Below are positions 1 through 9,119 of a stretch of 64,000 nucleotides of DNA, in pieces (the stretch's first letter is position 1; each line of letters starts with the position of its first letter). The notes below the pieces were generated by a model that worked only from the letters and a program-made list of their open reading frames with translations, ran no database searches and was not told the DNA's origin. The position numbers were made by a program, and so were the translations under genes. Source of the DNA: an uncultured Oscillospiraceae bacterium (lineage in GTDB: Bacteria > Bacillota > Clostridia > Oscillospirales > Ruminococcaceae); assembly GCA_902490585.1 (NCBI GenBank), contig CABUEI010000002.1, positions 82,744 through 146,743 of the forward strand, read 5' to 3'.

Positions 1-1
1 T

Positions 2-334
2 TTCATTGCTTATCTTGCCTGCACCGGCTCGGATAACGTTTATCTTCAGTATGCGGGCTGGGTATATGCCCTTATCTATGCCGCAAATGCGCTTTACTCG
101 GCGACAGGTGCAGATATTTACAACGAGCTTATGAGCTATGCCGATGAAAATATAATCGCAGAGCTCAGCGCCAACAGTGCATACTGGAAGAAATACGAAA
201 CGCCCGTTGCCACTGTCGCAACAAGCGTCAACGATACTTATCTCAAATCACAGGGACAGTCGGACGGAAAGAAATCTTACGGCAGATTTGTTGACCTGAT
301 GATAAGCTACAGAAAAATGCAGACAAGCGAATAA
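2..334 (+). CDS. C-terminal part of an unknown protein (5' end outside window)
   Basis: The frame is open from the first bases of the window to the TAA at 332-334, so this is the last 110 residues or so of a longer gene, not a short protein starting at the internal ATG (131). The visible part is rich in Tyr, Ala and Ser, has no clear membrane span, and ends in a basic stretch (FVDLMISYRKMQTSE). I do not recognise the family. The last 67 bp of the gene and the DNA after it are duplicated immediately downstream (448-606), so the gene has taken part in a local tandem duplication. Confidence 0.6.
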   Translation, partial: FIAYLACTGSDNVYLQYAGWVYALIYAANALYSATGADIYNELMSYADENIIAELSANSAYWKKYETPVATVATSVNDTYLKSQGQSDGKKSYGRFVDLMISYRKMQTSE

Positions 335-606
335 AACACTGTCAGGTGTTATAAATATAACTATCATTTATCCCCCCGACCGTTACTCAATGTTGCGGTA
401 GACGCAAACATTTCAAAAGGTCGGAAATTGAAGCGGCACATTGCCGCAAAGAAATCTTACGGCAGGTTTGTTGACTTAATGATAAGCTACAGAAAGATGC
501 AGACAAGCGAATAAAACACTGTCAGGTGTTATAAATATATGTTTATTCCCGACCGTCACGCAAAGTCACAACAAGCGCAAACATTTCAAAAAGGTCGGTA
601 TTTGGA
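268..606 (+). repeat. Tandem duplication (period 180 bp) of a gene 3' end plus downstream DNA
   Basis: Bases 268-429 and 448-606 are two copies of the same stretch: the final codons of the upstream gene, its stop, the small hairpin around AACACTGTCAGGTGTT, and a following CCGACC...GGTCGG inverted repeat. The copies differ at scattered positions, and the coding part of the second copy has no start codon, so it is a gene fragment. The hairpins may act as terminator or processing signals, but neither is followed by a good T-run. Confidence 0.75.
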
Positions 607-617
607 GTAATTAACTT

Positions 618-1697
618 ATGGCAAATAAGAAATTGTACAAAAAAGAAAGATTTTCAGGATGCCTTGTCGGTGCCGCCGCAGGCGATGCACTCGGTTCACC
701 CGTAAAGACAATAACCAGAAGTCAGATAAAGGATATCTACGGCAAGAAAGGCATACTAAAACTAAGCCCCGAGAAACGTCAGAAAACCGCCCGTATATCA
801 GACGAAACGCAGACCATGCTCTTCACTTCTCACGGAATACTGTGGGCAGATGCCGCAGGACTTAGAACAGGTGAAGCGAACTGTGCGGACTATGTTTTCC
901 TTGCTCTTCAGCAGTGGCTTTATTCGCAGACAGGCGGCACATCATCGGTTGACTTGCAGTGGATTTTAGACGACAACGAAACCGGTTTTCCGTGTGATCT
1001 ACTCGGTATTCCTGCACTGTGCAAGAAGCGTAATCCCACGAAACAGCTTGTACAGACGCTTGCAGGCATAAAATCCGAAAACACCTACGGCAAGAAAAGA
1101 AGACCGATAAATCAGAGTAAACTGTTTGACTGCTTACCCAGAGCCGTCCCGACAGGACTTTATTTCTACAGCGACCCGGCACTTGCTTTCTCGGTAGGCT
1201 GTGACCTTGCCGCCATTACACATTCGCACCCGACAGGATACCTTGCAACAGGCTGTCTTTCTGCCATTATCGCATTTATCTGCAAGGGAAATACCATTGA
1301 ACGCTCGGTGCTGAACACGATGAAGATACTCAAGGAGCATGACGGCTTTGAGGAGTGCTTTGCGGCGCTCGACAAGGCTCTTTCACTGCTTGACGAGAAC
1401 ACCTCGCCGCTGACCGATGTAGCGGAGCTTGGAAACGGCAGTACAGCGGACTCTGCACTTGCCATAGGCGTATACTGTGCCTGTGTGCATTACGACTATC
1501 TCAGTGCGGTACAGCTTGCCGCAAATCAGGACGGTATAAGCGATATATGCGCATTTATAGCAGGCGCTCTGAAAGGCGCACTGCTCGGTTATCCGGAGAT
1601 TCCGTCGGGATTTGTGAAAAAACTGCAGTTTGCGGATACCATAAAAGACTATGCGGCAAGACTGACAAAAGCCGCACCGAAGAGCTTTATAAAATAA
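618..1697 (+). CDS. ADP-ribosylglycohydrolase family protein (ARH/DraG fold)
   Basis: A 359-residue protein of the ADP-ribosylglycohydrolase family, whose members remove ADP-ribose from proteins or small molecules using a two-magnesium centre. Seen: the N-terminal GAAAGDALGSP motif, S61-D62-E63-T64 where the family has S/T-D-D-T, H-S-H-P-T-G near 202-207, and the C-terminal glycine-rich helix after 305. The C-terminal metal motif (normally D-x-D-S/T) reads D305-G-I-S, so one metal ligand is missing and D63 is Glu. A GGAG site precedes the ATG. It stands alone before a MATE exporter 26 bp downstream. The family call is firm; the substrate is unknown and the altered ligands make activity uncertain. 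Confidence 0.85.
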   Translation: MANKKLYKKERFSGCLVGAAAGDALGSPVKTITRSQIKDIYGKKGILKLSPEKRQKTARISDETQTMLFTSHGILWADAAGLRTGEANCADYVFLALQQWLYSQTGGTSSVDLQWILDDNETGFPCDLLGIPALCKKRNPTKQLVQTLAGIKSENTYGKKRRPINQSKLFDCLPRAVPTGLYFYSDPALAFSVGCDLAAITHSHPTGYLATGCLSAIIAFICKGNTIERSVLNTMKILKEHDGFEECFAALDKALSLLDENTSPLTDVAELGNGSTADSALAIGVYCACVHYDYLSAVQLAANQDGISDICAFIAGALKGALLGYPEIPSGFVKKLQFADTIKDYAARLTKAAPKSFIK

Positions 1698-1723
1698 CCT
1701 TGTAAGGAAGCGATTTTTTAGGA

Positions 1724-3112
1724 ATGGTCACTGATATGACTACCGGCAGAACCTTTTCCGTTCTGCTGAAATTCTCTCTGCCGATGCTGCTCAGCGTTGC
1801 ATTTCAACAGCTTTATAACATTGTTGACAGCGTTATTGCAGGCAACTTTGTAAGCGATATGGCGCTTGGTGCAATAGGCGCAAGCTACCCCGTCACAATG
1901 ATATTCATGGCGGTGGCAACAGGCGGAAGTGTCGGCGCGTCGGTCGTCGTTGCACGACTTTTCGGTTCAAAGAACTATACATATATGAAAACGGCGATAA
2001 ACACGGCGCTGGTTTCGTTTGCGGCAATCGCGGGAGTGCTTACCGTGATAGGCTGTGCCTTATGTTCACCGATGCTGACATTGCTCGGCACACCGGATGA
2101 TATATTTGCGGACAGCGACATATATCTGAGGGTATATGTACTCGGACTGCTGTTTCTGTTTATCTATAACGCCTGCAACGGTATATTCACCGCCCTCGGC
2201 GACTCGAAAACGCCGTTGTTATTCCTGATAGCGTCGTCGCTCGGAAATATCGGGCTTGACCTGCTGTTCGTAATAGTATTTCAGATGGGCGTTGCAGGAG
2301 TTGCATGGGCAACGTTTGTCGCTCAGGGCGCGGCAGGCGTTGCGGCGTTCTTCGTACTTTTAAAACGTGTCGGAAAGATACAGCCGGATACTCCCGAAAA
2401 GCCTAAAATATTCTCTTGTGGCGCACTCAAGCAGATAAGCCGTATTTCCGTTCCGTCAATATTACAGAGCAGTTTTGTATCGTTAGGAAATCTGTTCGTA
2501 CAGAGCCTTGTAAACAGCTTCGGTTCATCGGTAATAGGCGGTTATGCGTCCGCTATCAAGCTGAATACTTTCGCAACAACCTGTTTCTCAACGCTTTCAA
2601 ACAGCGTGTCGAACTTCTGCGCTCAGAACATAGGCGCAGACAAGACCGACCGTGTAAAAACGGGTGTGAAATCGGGTATGCTGATGTGTCTTGTTATAGC
2701 GATACCTTTTATAGTGTGCTTCCTGCTTTTCGGCGGAACGCTTGTAAACCTGTTTGCAACACAGGCTAACGCTGAGATAATCGCAACCGGCAGTAAGTTT
2801 CTGACAATAGTTTCCCCGTTCTATTTCTTTATCTGCATAAAGATAGTAATTGACGGCAGTGTAAGAGGCTGCGGTGTTATGACCCCGTTTATGATAAGCA
2901 CCTGCCTTGATCTTGGGCTTCGTGTTATATTTGCGTATATCCTTACGCCGTTCTTCGGCTCTGACGGTATATGGCTGTCATGGCCCGTAGGCTGGGTGCT
3001 TTCGCTGGTTGTAGATCTGTTCTTCTACAATTACTACATAAGAAAAGGCAAAGCCTTTACGGCGAGCGGCGGCGAGTCGCCGCAAACTGTTCGCCGTTCT
3101 GACGATCAGTGA
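1724..3112 (+). CDS. MATE family multidrug/Na+ (or H+) antiporter
   Basis: An integral membrane exporter of the MATE family (MOP superfamily). The 462 residues form about 12 hydrophobic segments in two bundles, opening with a DMTTGRTFSVLLKFSLPMLL-type N-terminus and QQLYNIVDSVIAGNF, which are typical. It most likely exports cationic drugs or metabolites in exchange for Na+ or H+. The ATG at 1724 abuts an AGGA; the ATG at 1736 (MTTGRTF) is an equally good start with that AGGA 12 bp upstream. The C-terminus ends in a short hydrophilic tail. A strong terminator follows at 3164. The substrate cannot be read from sequence. Confidence 0.9.
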   Translation: MVTDMTTGRTFSVLLKFSLPMLLSVAFQQLYNIVDSVIAGNFVSDMALGAIGASYPVTMIFMAVATGGSVGASVVVARLFGSKNYTYMKTAINTALVSFAAIAGVLTVIGCALCSPMLTLLGTPDDIFADSDIYLRVYVLGLLFLFIYNACNGIFTALGDSKTPLLFLIASSLGNIGLDLLFVIVFQMGVAGVAWATFVAQGAAGVAAFFVLLKRVGKIQPDTPEKPKIFSCGALKQISRISVPSILQSSFVSLGNLFVQSLVNSFGSSVIGGYASAIKLNTFATTCFSTLSNSVSNFCAQNIGADKTDRVKTGVKSGMLMCLVIAIPFIVCFLLFGGTLVNLFATQANAEIIATGSKFLTIVSPFYFFICIKIVIDGSVRGCGVMTPFMISTCLDLGLRVIFAYILTPFFGSDGIWLSWPVGWVLSLVVDLFFYNYYIRKGKAFTASGGESPQTVRRSDDQ

Positions 3113-3163
3113 TCCGCTTAACCTCCGTTACCGGCGGACGGCACACTTTAATTTTATATCAAT

Positions 3164-3196
3164 GTCCGTTGTCTGAAAAGACGGCGGACGTTTTTA
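3164..3196 (+). terminator. Rho-independent terminator after the MATE gene
   Basis: Eleven-base-pair stem (3164-3174 with 3179-3189, two G-T pairs) closed by a GAAA tetraloop and followed by GTTTTTATTAA. It ends the plus-strand MATE transcript. Confidence 0.85.
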
Positions 3197-3444
3197 TTAA
3201 TGAATAATGAATAATTGTGGTTGCACCTGCGGTGCGAATTTTAAAAATAGGATAGAGTCTTACGAGGTATAAGAAAAAAATATAGCGATAGCGTAAATTA
3301 TAATAATCTATGCAACAGGATGGGCAAGCAAGTCGCACAGACCCTCCCGAACATCGTTACAATTTTCAAAAACCGAATAATATTTCCGTGACCCCCTACG
3401 GACGACTGCTCGTACTATCCTATTTGTATACACAGCTTTATATT
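3197..3444. other. Non-coding gap between converging genes
   Basis: No credible gene. It contains a small GC-rich hairpin (TTGCACCTGCGGTGCGAA, about 3221-3238) in AT-rich DNA that looks like a degraded dispersed repeat. Nothing else is recognisable up to the minus-strand gene ending at 3445. Confidence 0.5.
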
Positions 3445-4341
3445 TTATAAACTGTAAAACTCATTCAATATCTGCCCTGCACTGTACCCCCTCTCCGACA
3501 ATTTCAACGCCGAGTACACACTAATTCCGCTGTTACACCCGTCACCCCTTGTCGTAAAGCAGTATAACCTTTGAGTATAACTTATATCAAATGAGGGAGA
3601 ACGAATATCAAACAACCGTCTGAACTCCTCGCACGACATATTTATACCGCATACATTCAGCCCAAGCACATTCCCGTCACTGTCACGGTTTATATTGCTT
3701 ATCCATTTGGATTCGTCCGGCGGAATAATAAGAGATGGGTACTCAGTCAACATTATCTCGGCTATACCGTCCGCTGTCAGCTGACAACTGCCGTTATAAT
3801 AATCTGCGGTCTTGTCCTTTTCGCAGTAAAGTTTTTTCACATACGGATTTTTACAATCATCTGGTGATATCATTGCCCCCGATGAAATGCGGCACACGGG
3901 CAGATATACAGCTGTCCCGTTTACCGTAAAATCCTGCGATATAGCATATTCTGCGGCTTTTTCCGCATATTTTCTGTAAGTCGGAAGTTCCGCTCCGAAA
4001 TGAGCAAGCCCTGCCCTTTCGTCCATATAATCAACACAAGGATAACCGCTGTCAAGTGCTTTTCGGGCATTGCAAAGATATCTCAATGAGCAGTCAAGTG
4101 CCATTGCCACAGCATTTATTCCCTCTGTATCTTTATCGTCAGGCGATCCGTCAAGCGATTTGAGCTCGTTCAGCACACAACCGGTAAGAAATTCCTTATA
4201 CGCATATTCCGTATTACGATAGGTTACACTCTGCGGTCTTGTCTGCTCCGTTTTTGCCGAGAAACACAGCAGAATAATAACAGGCATTGCGGCAATCAGC
4301 ACAAGCCCGGCTATAAGCAGATACAGATATTTCTTTTTCAT
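3445..4341 (-). CDS. Divergent SpoIID/LytB-domain membrane-anchored protein
   Basis: A 298-residue protein with a Lys-rich start and a membrane anchor at about residues 6-28, the rest outside the cell. The body reads as a divergent SpoIID domain: YKEFLTGCVLNELKSL matches the region holding the catalytic Glu of SpoIID lytic transglycosylases, NAVAMALDCSLRYL matches the A-x-A-A-R-T-Y-type helix, and RGDGCNSGISVYSALKLSERGYSAGQIL matches the C-terminal GHGVGMSQ region, with its His and Gly residues mostly replaced. It may cut or bind peptidoglycan glycan strands, in sporulation or in cell-wall work. The family assignment is by pattern and only moderately sure. It is a single gene, transcribed away from citrate synthase. 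Confidence 0.6.
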   Translation of the reverse strand: MKKKYLYLLIAGLVLIAAMPVIILLCFSAKTEQTRPQSVTYRNTEYAYKEFLTGCVLNELKSLDGSPDDKDTEGINAVAMALDCSLRYLCNARKALDSGYPCVDYMDERAGLAHFGAELPTYRKYAEKAAEYAISQDFTVNGTAVYLPVCRISSGAMISPDDCKNPYVKKLYCEKDKTADYYNGSCQLTADGIAEIMLTEYPSLIIPPDESKWISNINRDSDGNVLGLNVCGINMSCEEFRRLFDIRSPSFDISYTQRLYCFTTRGDGCNSGISVYSALKLSERGYSAGQILNEFYSL

Positions 4342-4360
4342 TGCGCTCGCTTTTCCTTTC

Positions 4361-4389
4361 TTGACTTATCCGATTAAATAGAGTATAAT
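4361..4389 (+). promoter_or_regulatory. Sigma-A-type promoter for citrate synthase
   Basis: TTGACT (4361-4366), a 17-bp spacer and a perfect TATAAT (4384-4389). Transcription should start near 4396, leaving a leader of about 107 bases before the ATG at 4503. The leader holds a small GC-rich inverted repeat (GACG...CGG CAAA CCG...CGTC, about 4402-4425). Confidence 0.85.
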
Positions 4390-4502
4390 AATAAGGAATA
4401 GACGCTTCGGCAAACCGGTTCGTCCGTAATTCATTATATTCACCGTTTTTGCGGTATAGAATATGCGAGGCTTTTATAAACGTACAAGAAAGGAATAGAT
4501 AT

Positions 4503-5843
4503 ATGAACGAGCGATTTCAGAAGCTTTGCCGTGATTACAAGATACAGACGGCAATAGACCCGAGATTATATGACAAGTACAATGTAAAGAGAGGACTTCG
4601 TAACAACGACGGAAGCGGTGTTGTTGTAGGTCTTACCAATATATGCTGTGTACACGGCTACGTTATCGACGAGGGCGAAAAGCGCCCCGCTCCCGGTCAG
4701 CTCATCTACAGAGGTTATGATATCTGCGACCTCGTTAACGGTGTTGAAAAGGACGGAAGATACGGCTTTGAGGAAACAGCTTACCTTCTTCTGTTCGGAA
4801 ACCTGCCCGACAAGGAACACCTTGAAGACTTCAAGAAGATAGTAACACATTACCGCACTCTGCCCCCCTACTTTGCAGAGGACGTTCTCATGCGTTGCCC
4901 TTCATCGAATATAATGAACAAGATGGCACAGTCCGTACTTGCTCTTTATACATACGATAAAGAACCCGAGAACAAGAGCATGGAAAGCGAAATGCTCAAG
5001 GCTATCTCGGTTATCGCAAGACTTCCTGCTATAATGGTAGGTGCTTATCAGGTTATGCGCCGTTACCTCTATAACTCAAGTATGGTAATGCACCCGATAA
5101 ACCTTGACGAAAGCCTTGCAGAGAGCATACTGTCTACCCTGCGTGACAACCGTGAATACACCAAGGAAGAAGCAAAGCTCCTAGACCTTTGCCTTATGCT
5201 CCATGCAGAGCACGGCGGCGGTAACAACTCTACATTTACCTGCCGTTGCGTAACCTCAACAGGCACAGACGCTTATGCGGCTTACGCATCTGCTATTTCC
5301 GCACTTAAAGGTCCTCGTCACGGCGGTGCAAACATTAAGGTTATGGAAATGCTTAACTGCATTGAAAACGGCGTTAAGAACTGGGAAAATGAGGGCGAAG
5401 TCGCAGACTTCCTCACAAAGATATTAAACAAGGAAGAAAACGACCGCAGCGGTCTTATCTACGGTATGGGTCACGCAGTATACACCTTGTCCGACCCCAG
5501 AGCCGTACAGCTCAAGAAAGCCGCTCTCAAGCTTGCAAAGGGCACCGAGATGGAAGCGGAATTCAGACTGCTTGACACTATCGAACGTCTTACTCCCCAG
5601 CTGTTCGCCAAGAACAAGGGCGATGTAAAGACAATGTGCGCAAACGTAGATATGTATTCAGGTCTTGTTTACAAGTTCCTCGGCATACCCGTTGAAATGT
5701 ACACCGCACTGTTTGCTTGTGCAAGAATGCCCGGTTGGTGCGCTCACAGAATGGAAGAAATAGAAAACGGCAAGCGTATCATGCGTCCTGCTTACAGAAC
5801 GCTTATCAAGAACAGAGATTACGTTGCTCTTGACGAACGTTAA
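4503..5843 (+). CDS. Citrate synthase
   Basis: Condenses acetyl-CoA and oxaloacetate to citrate in the cytoplasm; in an anaerobe like this the likely purpose is the oxidative branch toward 2-oxoglutarate and glutamate. The 446-residue protein shows the catalytic-region motifs HAEHGGGNNSTF, GPRHGGANIKVM and MGHAVYT, and an N-terminus of the longer Firmicute form. The ATG at 4503 is preferred over an upstream in-frame ATG (4449) because AGAAAGGA lies at the right distance before it. It is transcribed from the consensus promoter at 4361. No aconitase or isocitrate dehydrogenase gene is adjacent. Confidence 0.95.
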   Translation: MNERFQKLCRDYKIQTAIDPRLYDKYNVKRGLRNNDGSGVVVGLTNICCVHGYVIDEGEKRPAPGQLIYRGYDICDLVNGVEKDGRYGFEETAYLLLFGNLPDKEHLEDFKKIVTHYRTLPPYFAEDVLMRCPSSNIMNKMAQSVLALYTYDKEPENKSMESEMLKAISVIARLPAIMVGAYQVMRRYLYNSSMVMHPINLDESLAESILSTLRDNREYTKEEAKLLDLCLMLHAEHGGGNNSTFTCRCVTSTGTDAYAAYASAISALKGPRHGGANIKVMEMLNCIENGVKNWENEGEVADFLTKILNKEENDRSGLIYGMGHAVYTLSDPRAVQLKKAALKLAKGTEMEAEFRLLDTIERLTPQLFAKNKGDVKTMCANVDMYSGLVYKFLGIPVEMYTALFACARMPGWCAHRMEEIENGKRIMRPAYRTLIKNRDYVALDER

Positions 5844-5872
5844 TCATATCTCAACAATTGAAAGGCAAAATA

Positions 5873-6832
5873 ATGAAAGGTTTACTTTCCGATAAAAAAG
5901 CATTTCTTGCAGGAATAGTTTCCGCTGTTGTTCTCTCTGTAATGAGAATAATACAGCTCATTTCCTGCACCGAGTACCCCTCTCTCCTGTATGCCCAGGG
6001 CAGTGAGGTGTTCAATACCGTATTCAGCGTATTGCTGATATTATCGGCAGTTGTAATAAGCATCCTCGCTTATCACGATGTAAAGCACGCAAAAGCAGGC
6101 ACTGCCGCAGAACTTTCCGAAAAAGGCTGTAACGTGTTCGGCATAGTAATGATTCTTGCCGGTGCGGTATGGATTTTACCCGTTATCAGCGACTTTTCGG
6201 CAGGAACTGTCGGACTTGACACCATAATCTCGCTCGCCTGCTGTATAGCATATCTCGTAGGCGGCATGACTATGATGTCAACATCAAAAATCGTACCTGC
6301 CCACTGCATAAGTGCGATTTTCATAATCATCAACTACCTTATAGTTGCCGTTAAATTCTACCTTGCAAGCCCGATAATTACGAGTATGCCCCAGAAGATA
6401 ACCATGATGATGTTCTACGTCCTCACAATTCTTTTCTGGATAAACCTCGGCAGATTCATGTGCGGCGGCGAAAAGAAGCTCACAAGAACCGCTCTTGTAG
6501 CATCGGGTTATTTCTGCACGGCAAGCGCACTCGCTCATATTATCGGCTGTTATGCGCTTCTTGCGGCTGACAGCGAAAAGTGGGCTGTCATCGCACAGAA
6601 CTCACCCGAAACACTCCCCGACCTTGAAATCATGGTTACCGCTCTTGTTCCTGCGGTACTTGCGGCAATAGTACAGTTCTCGAAAAAAAGAGAAACCGGT
6701 TCCGACAGCACTCAGCCTGACGGCGATGCTGTTTCGGAAAATGCAACAGAAGAAATTGCAGATACGACCGATACATCGGATACAACTGCCGACAAAACAC
6801 AAAACAGCACTGAGGAAAACACACAGGACTGA
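5873..6832 (+). CDS. Multi-pass membrane protein of unknown function
   Basis: A 319-residue protein with about eight hydrophobic segments filling residues 8-265 and a hydrophilic Thr/Asp/Glu-rich C-terminal tail (about 275-319). I recognise no family. ATG 5873 is chosen because AAAGG sits 7 bp upstream; an in-frame TTG at 5858 precedes that site. It starts 29 bp after citrate synthase and is followed 25 bp later by a lipoprotein and a two-component system, so it may belong to a cell-envelope signalling group. Confidence 0.6.
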   Translation: MKGLLSDKKAFLAGIVSAVVLSVMRIIQLISCTEYPSLLYAQGSEVFNTVFSVLLILSAVVISILAYHDVKHAKAGTAAELSEKGCNVFGIVMILAGAVWILPVISDFSAGTVGLDTIISLACCIAYLVGGMTMMSTSKIVPAHCISAIFIIINYLIVAVKFYLASPIITSMPQKITMMMFYVLTILFWINLGRFMCGGEKKLTRTALVASGYFCTASALAHIIGCYALLAADSEKWAVIAQNSPETLPDLEIMVTALVPAVLAAIVQFSKKRETGSDSTQPDGDAVSENATEEIADTTDTSDTTADKTQNSTEENTQD

Positions 6833-6857
6833 AAGTTGTAATATCCTAGGAGAAAAA

Positions 6858-8330
6858 ATGAAAAACATCACTGTATTACGTCTTAATAAAATACTCCGAA
6901 AAGCAGCATTGCTCACAGCACCGCTGTGCCTTATTTCTATGCTCTGCGGTTGCTCCGCAGGCTTTTTCTCGGGAGATTTACTCACCTCTCCCAGACTTTC
7001 CGACGAACAGACAGAAATATACAACGCCCTGACCGCAAGTGCGGGCAGGGTCGATTTGCGTTATCCGCACACGGGCGAGTACCGCAGTGCATTCGTTATC
7101 CACAACATTGACGACGAACCGACCGATGAAGCGATAGTATTCTATGAGCAGAGCAAGACCGATGCGGCTAAAGAGCCTGCAACCGAAGGCACCGCCGTAG
7201 GAAACCTCCGCATAAGCTTTCTCGACAAGGACGAAGACGGCAACTGGAAAGCAACCTATGAACTCCCTGCCGCAGGCACGGAGATAGAAAGCGTAGCGTT
7301 TTCAAAGCTCGGCTCGGACAAGGAGAAACTGCTGATAAGCTACTCCGTCCTCGGTTCTTCCGACAAGATAATGTCCGTCATAGACTACAAGGACGGCATA
7401 GCAAAACAGCTCGGCTCGGTAGGATATTCATCTTACATTTTCCTGAACGGGCTTGACGATAACGGCAGTGAATATCTCGCCTGCTTCAACCGTGACGGCA
7501 CAAAAAAGAGCGGTAACATGACAGTATACAGCTGTAACGGCAACGGAGATTTCGGCATGGCTTTCCCCGTCAACTCTTTCGGCGAGGGAGTAACCGAGTT
7601 CGATAAAATAAGCATGGCTCAGTGCCTTATACTCGGCAAGAAAAAGCCGTGCATCACAATCGACTATCTCACTGCCGAAAATCAGTACAACACGGCTGTC
7701 CTTTACTACAAAGGCAATTCGTTTGCAACTGCCGACACGATAGTAATGGACTCCGAAAACATCAACTATTCGAGAAGAACCAACGGCTACACTCCGAAAG
7801 TACAGTCACAGGATATAGACGGTGACGGCATCGTGGACGTTCCGGCAACCTCGGCACTTCCGGGATACGAGAACCTTACCTTCCCCGAACAGCTCAACGC
7901 AGTCCGCTGGTACAGGCAGGACTGCACTAAGATCGAACTTACGGCATATACCTTTGTCGAACCTGGAAGAAACTATATGCTTATATTCCCGGGACGTTGG
8001 GTAGGCATGGTAACGGCAACCCTGAACGAGAGCGAAAACTCCGTTACATTCTGGAAGCACGAGGGCAATCTGAAAGAAAACGAGTACGCTCTGCTGACAA
8101 TCAAAACCGTGCTCAAGAGCGACACTTCTTCTCAGAGCGAACCCAACGTACTTCTAGCAAACCGTGACGGATTCAGACTGTTCTCCGACGACAACGAAAA
8201 AACCATATACTACAAGAGTATAATGTATGAGGGACTGTCCCTTACCGATGATGAAATAGAGGCGGCGCTCAAGGTTCGCCCCGAGGGTTACGGCAATAAC
8301 GATGTTGCGGCACTTTCAAAGAGCAACTGA
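6858..8330 (+). CDS. Predicted lipoprotein, unknown function
   Basis: A 490-residue exported protein. The N-terminus has basic residues, a hydrophobic core and a lipobox-like MLCGC ending near residue 31, so it should be lipid-anchored outside the membrane. The body contains an FG-GAP/VCBS-like DIDGDGIVDV segment and is otherwise unassigned. The longer open frame back to 6726 only runs through the 3' end of the previous gene; AGGAGAAAAAATG fixes the start at 6858. It lies 34 bp upstream of a response regulator/kinase pair and may be their sensor accessory or their target; that link is inference. Confidence 0.65.
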   Translation: MKNITVLRLNKILRKAALLTAPLCLISMLCGCSAGFFSGDLLTSPRLSDEQTEIYNALTASAGRVDLRYPHTGEYRSAFVIHNIDDEPTDEAIVFYEQSKTDAAKEPATEGTAVGNLRISFLDKDEDGNWKATYELPAAGTEIESVAFSKLGSDKEKLLISYSVLGSSDKIMSVIDYKDGIAKQLGSVGYSSYIFLNGLDDNGSEYLACFNRDGTKKSGNMTVYSCNGNGDFGMAFPVNSFGEGVTEFDKISMAQCLILGKKKPCITIDYLTAENQYNTAVLYYKGNSFATADTIVMDSENINYSRRTNGYTPKVQSQDIDGDGIVDVPATSALPGYENLTFPEQLNAVRWYRQDCTKIELTAYTFVEPGRNYMLIFPGRWVGMVTATLNESENSVTFWKHEGNLKENEYALLTIKTVLKSDTSSQSEPNVLLANRDGFRLFSDDNEKTIYYKSIMYEGLSLTDDEIEAALKVRPEGYGNNDVAALSKSN

Positions 8331-8364
8331 CAGGAAATATATATGATGAAAGGCAGGTCTAGGC

Positions 8365-9099
8365 ATGAAAAGAATACTTGTTTGTGAAGACGAGGATGCT
8401 ATAAGAGATTTCGTCGTTATAAATCTCAAGCGTAGCGGCTATGACGTTATAGATGTCAGCAATGCGGCTCAGGCGATGGAAGCGTATGTCCACTACGACG
8501 GACTTATAGACGTTGCACTGCTTGATATAATGATGCCCGGCATGGACGGAAGCGAACTTTGCCGCTGGCTCAGACAGAAGAGCGATACTATGGGTATTAT
8601 CATGCTCTCCGCAAAGAGCCAGGAAGTTGACAAGATACGCTGTCTTACACAGGGTGCGGACGACTATGTAACAAAACCGTTCTCACCGTCCGAGCTTGTC
8701 GCAAGGGTTGACGCAGTATACCGCAGAGTGAGCCTCAGCGTTGCAAGACCGCCCGAGGACGAGGGCAGAACTCTCATCTCCGGACCGTTCTCGATAAATA
8801 CAAAGAGCCGTATTTTCACGAAAAACGGCACAGGTATAGAAATAACCCAGGTCGAGTATCAGCTCCTTGAATATTTCATGGAAAACAGCGGCTCGGCTCT
8901 CGACCGCAAGAGCATACTTACTCATATATGGGGCAGTGATTATTACGGCGACGATAAAATCGTTGACGTAAACATAAGACGACTGAGAATGAAGATAGAG
9001 GAAGATCCGTCAAATCCGAGATACATAACTACGATATGGGGCTACGGCTATAAGTGGTGTGTAGATGAGCTTGCCGCCGCAGGCGAGTTCAGCAGGTAA
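8365..9099 (+). CDS. OmpR/PhoB-family response regulator
   Basis: A 244-residue cytoplasmic transcription factor. Receiver domain at 1-120 with acidic pocket E8/D9/D11, phospho-acceptor D54 (in LLDIMMPG) and K103-type Lys in VTKPFSP; winged-helix DNA-binding domain at about 140-235 ending in TTIWGYGYKW. It is followed 20 bp downstream by a membrane histidine kinase, its presumed partner. The target genes are unknown; the preceding lipoprotein is a candidate. Confidence 0.93.
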   Translation: MKRILVCEDEDAIRDFVVINLKRSGYDVIDVSNAAQAMEAYVHYDGLIDVALLDIMMPGMDGSELCRWLRQKSDTMGIIMLSAKSQEVDKIRCLTQGADDYVTKPFSPSELVARVDAVYRRVSLSVARPPEDEGRTLISGPFSINTKSRIFTKNGTGIEITQVEYQLLEYFMENSGSALDRKSILTHIWGSDYYGDDKIVDVNIRRLRMKIEEDPSNPRYITTIWGYGYKWCVDELAAAGEFSR

Positions 9100-9119
9100 T
9101 CAAACGGAGGTAAAAGGCT

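Noticed and set aside
3200..3440. Riboswitch or small RNA in the gap after the MATE gene
   Set aside because: Only one short hairpin in AT-rich DNA, with no conserved core I can recognise.
6726..6857. Extended N-terminus of the lipoprotein gene
   Set aside because: This part overlaps the end of the previous gene and would bury the signal peptide; AGGAG before 6858 fixes the start.
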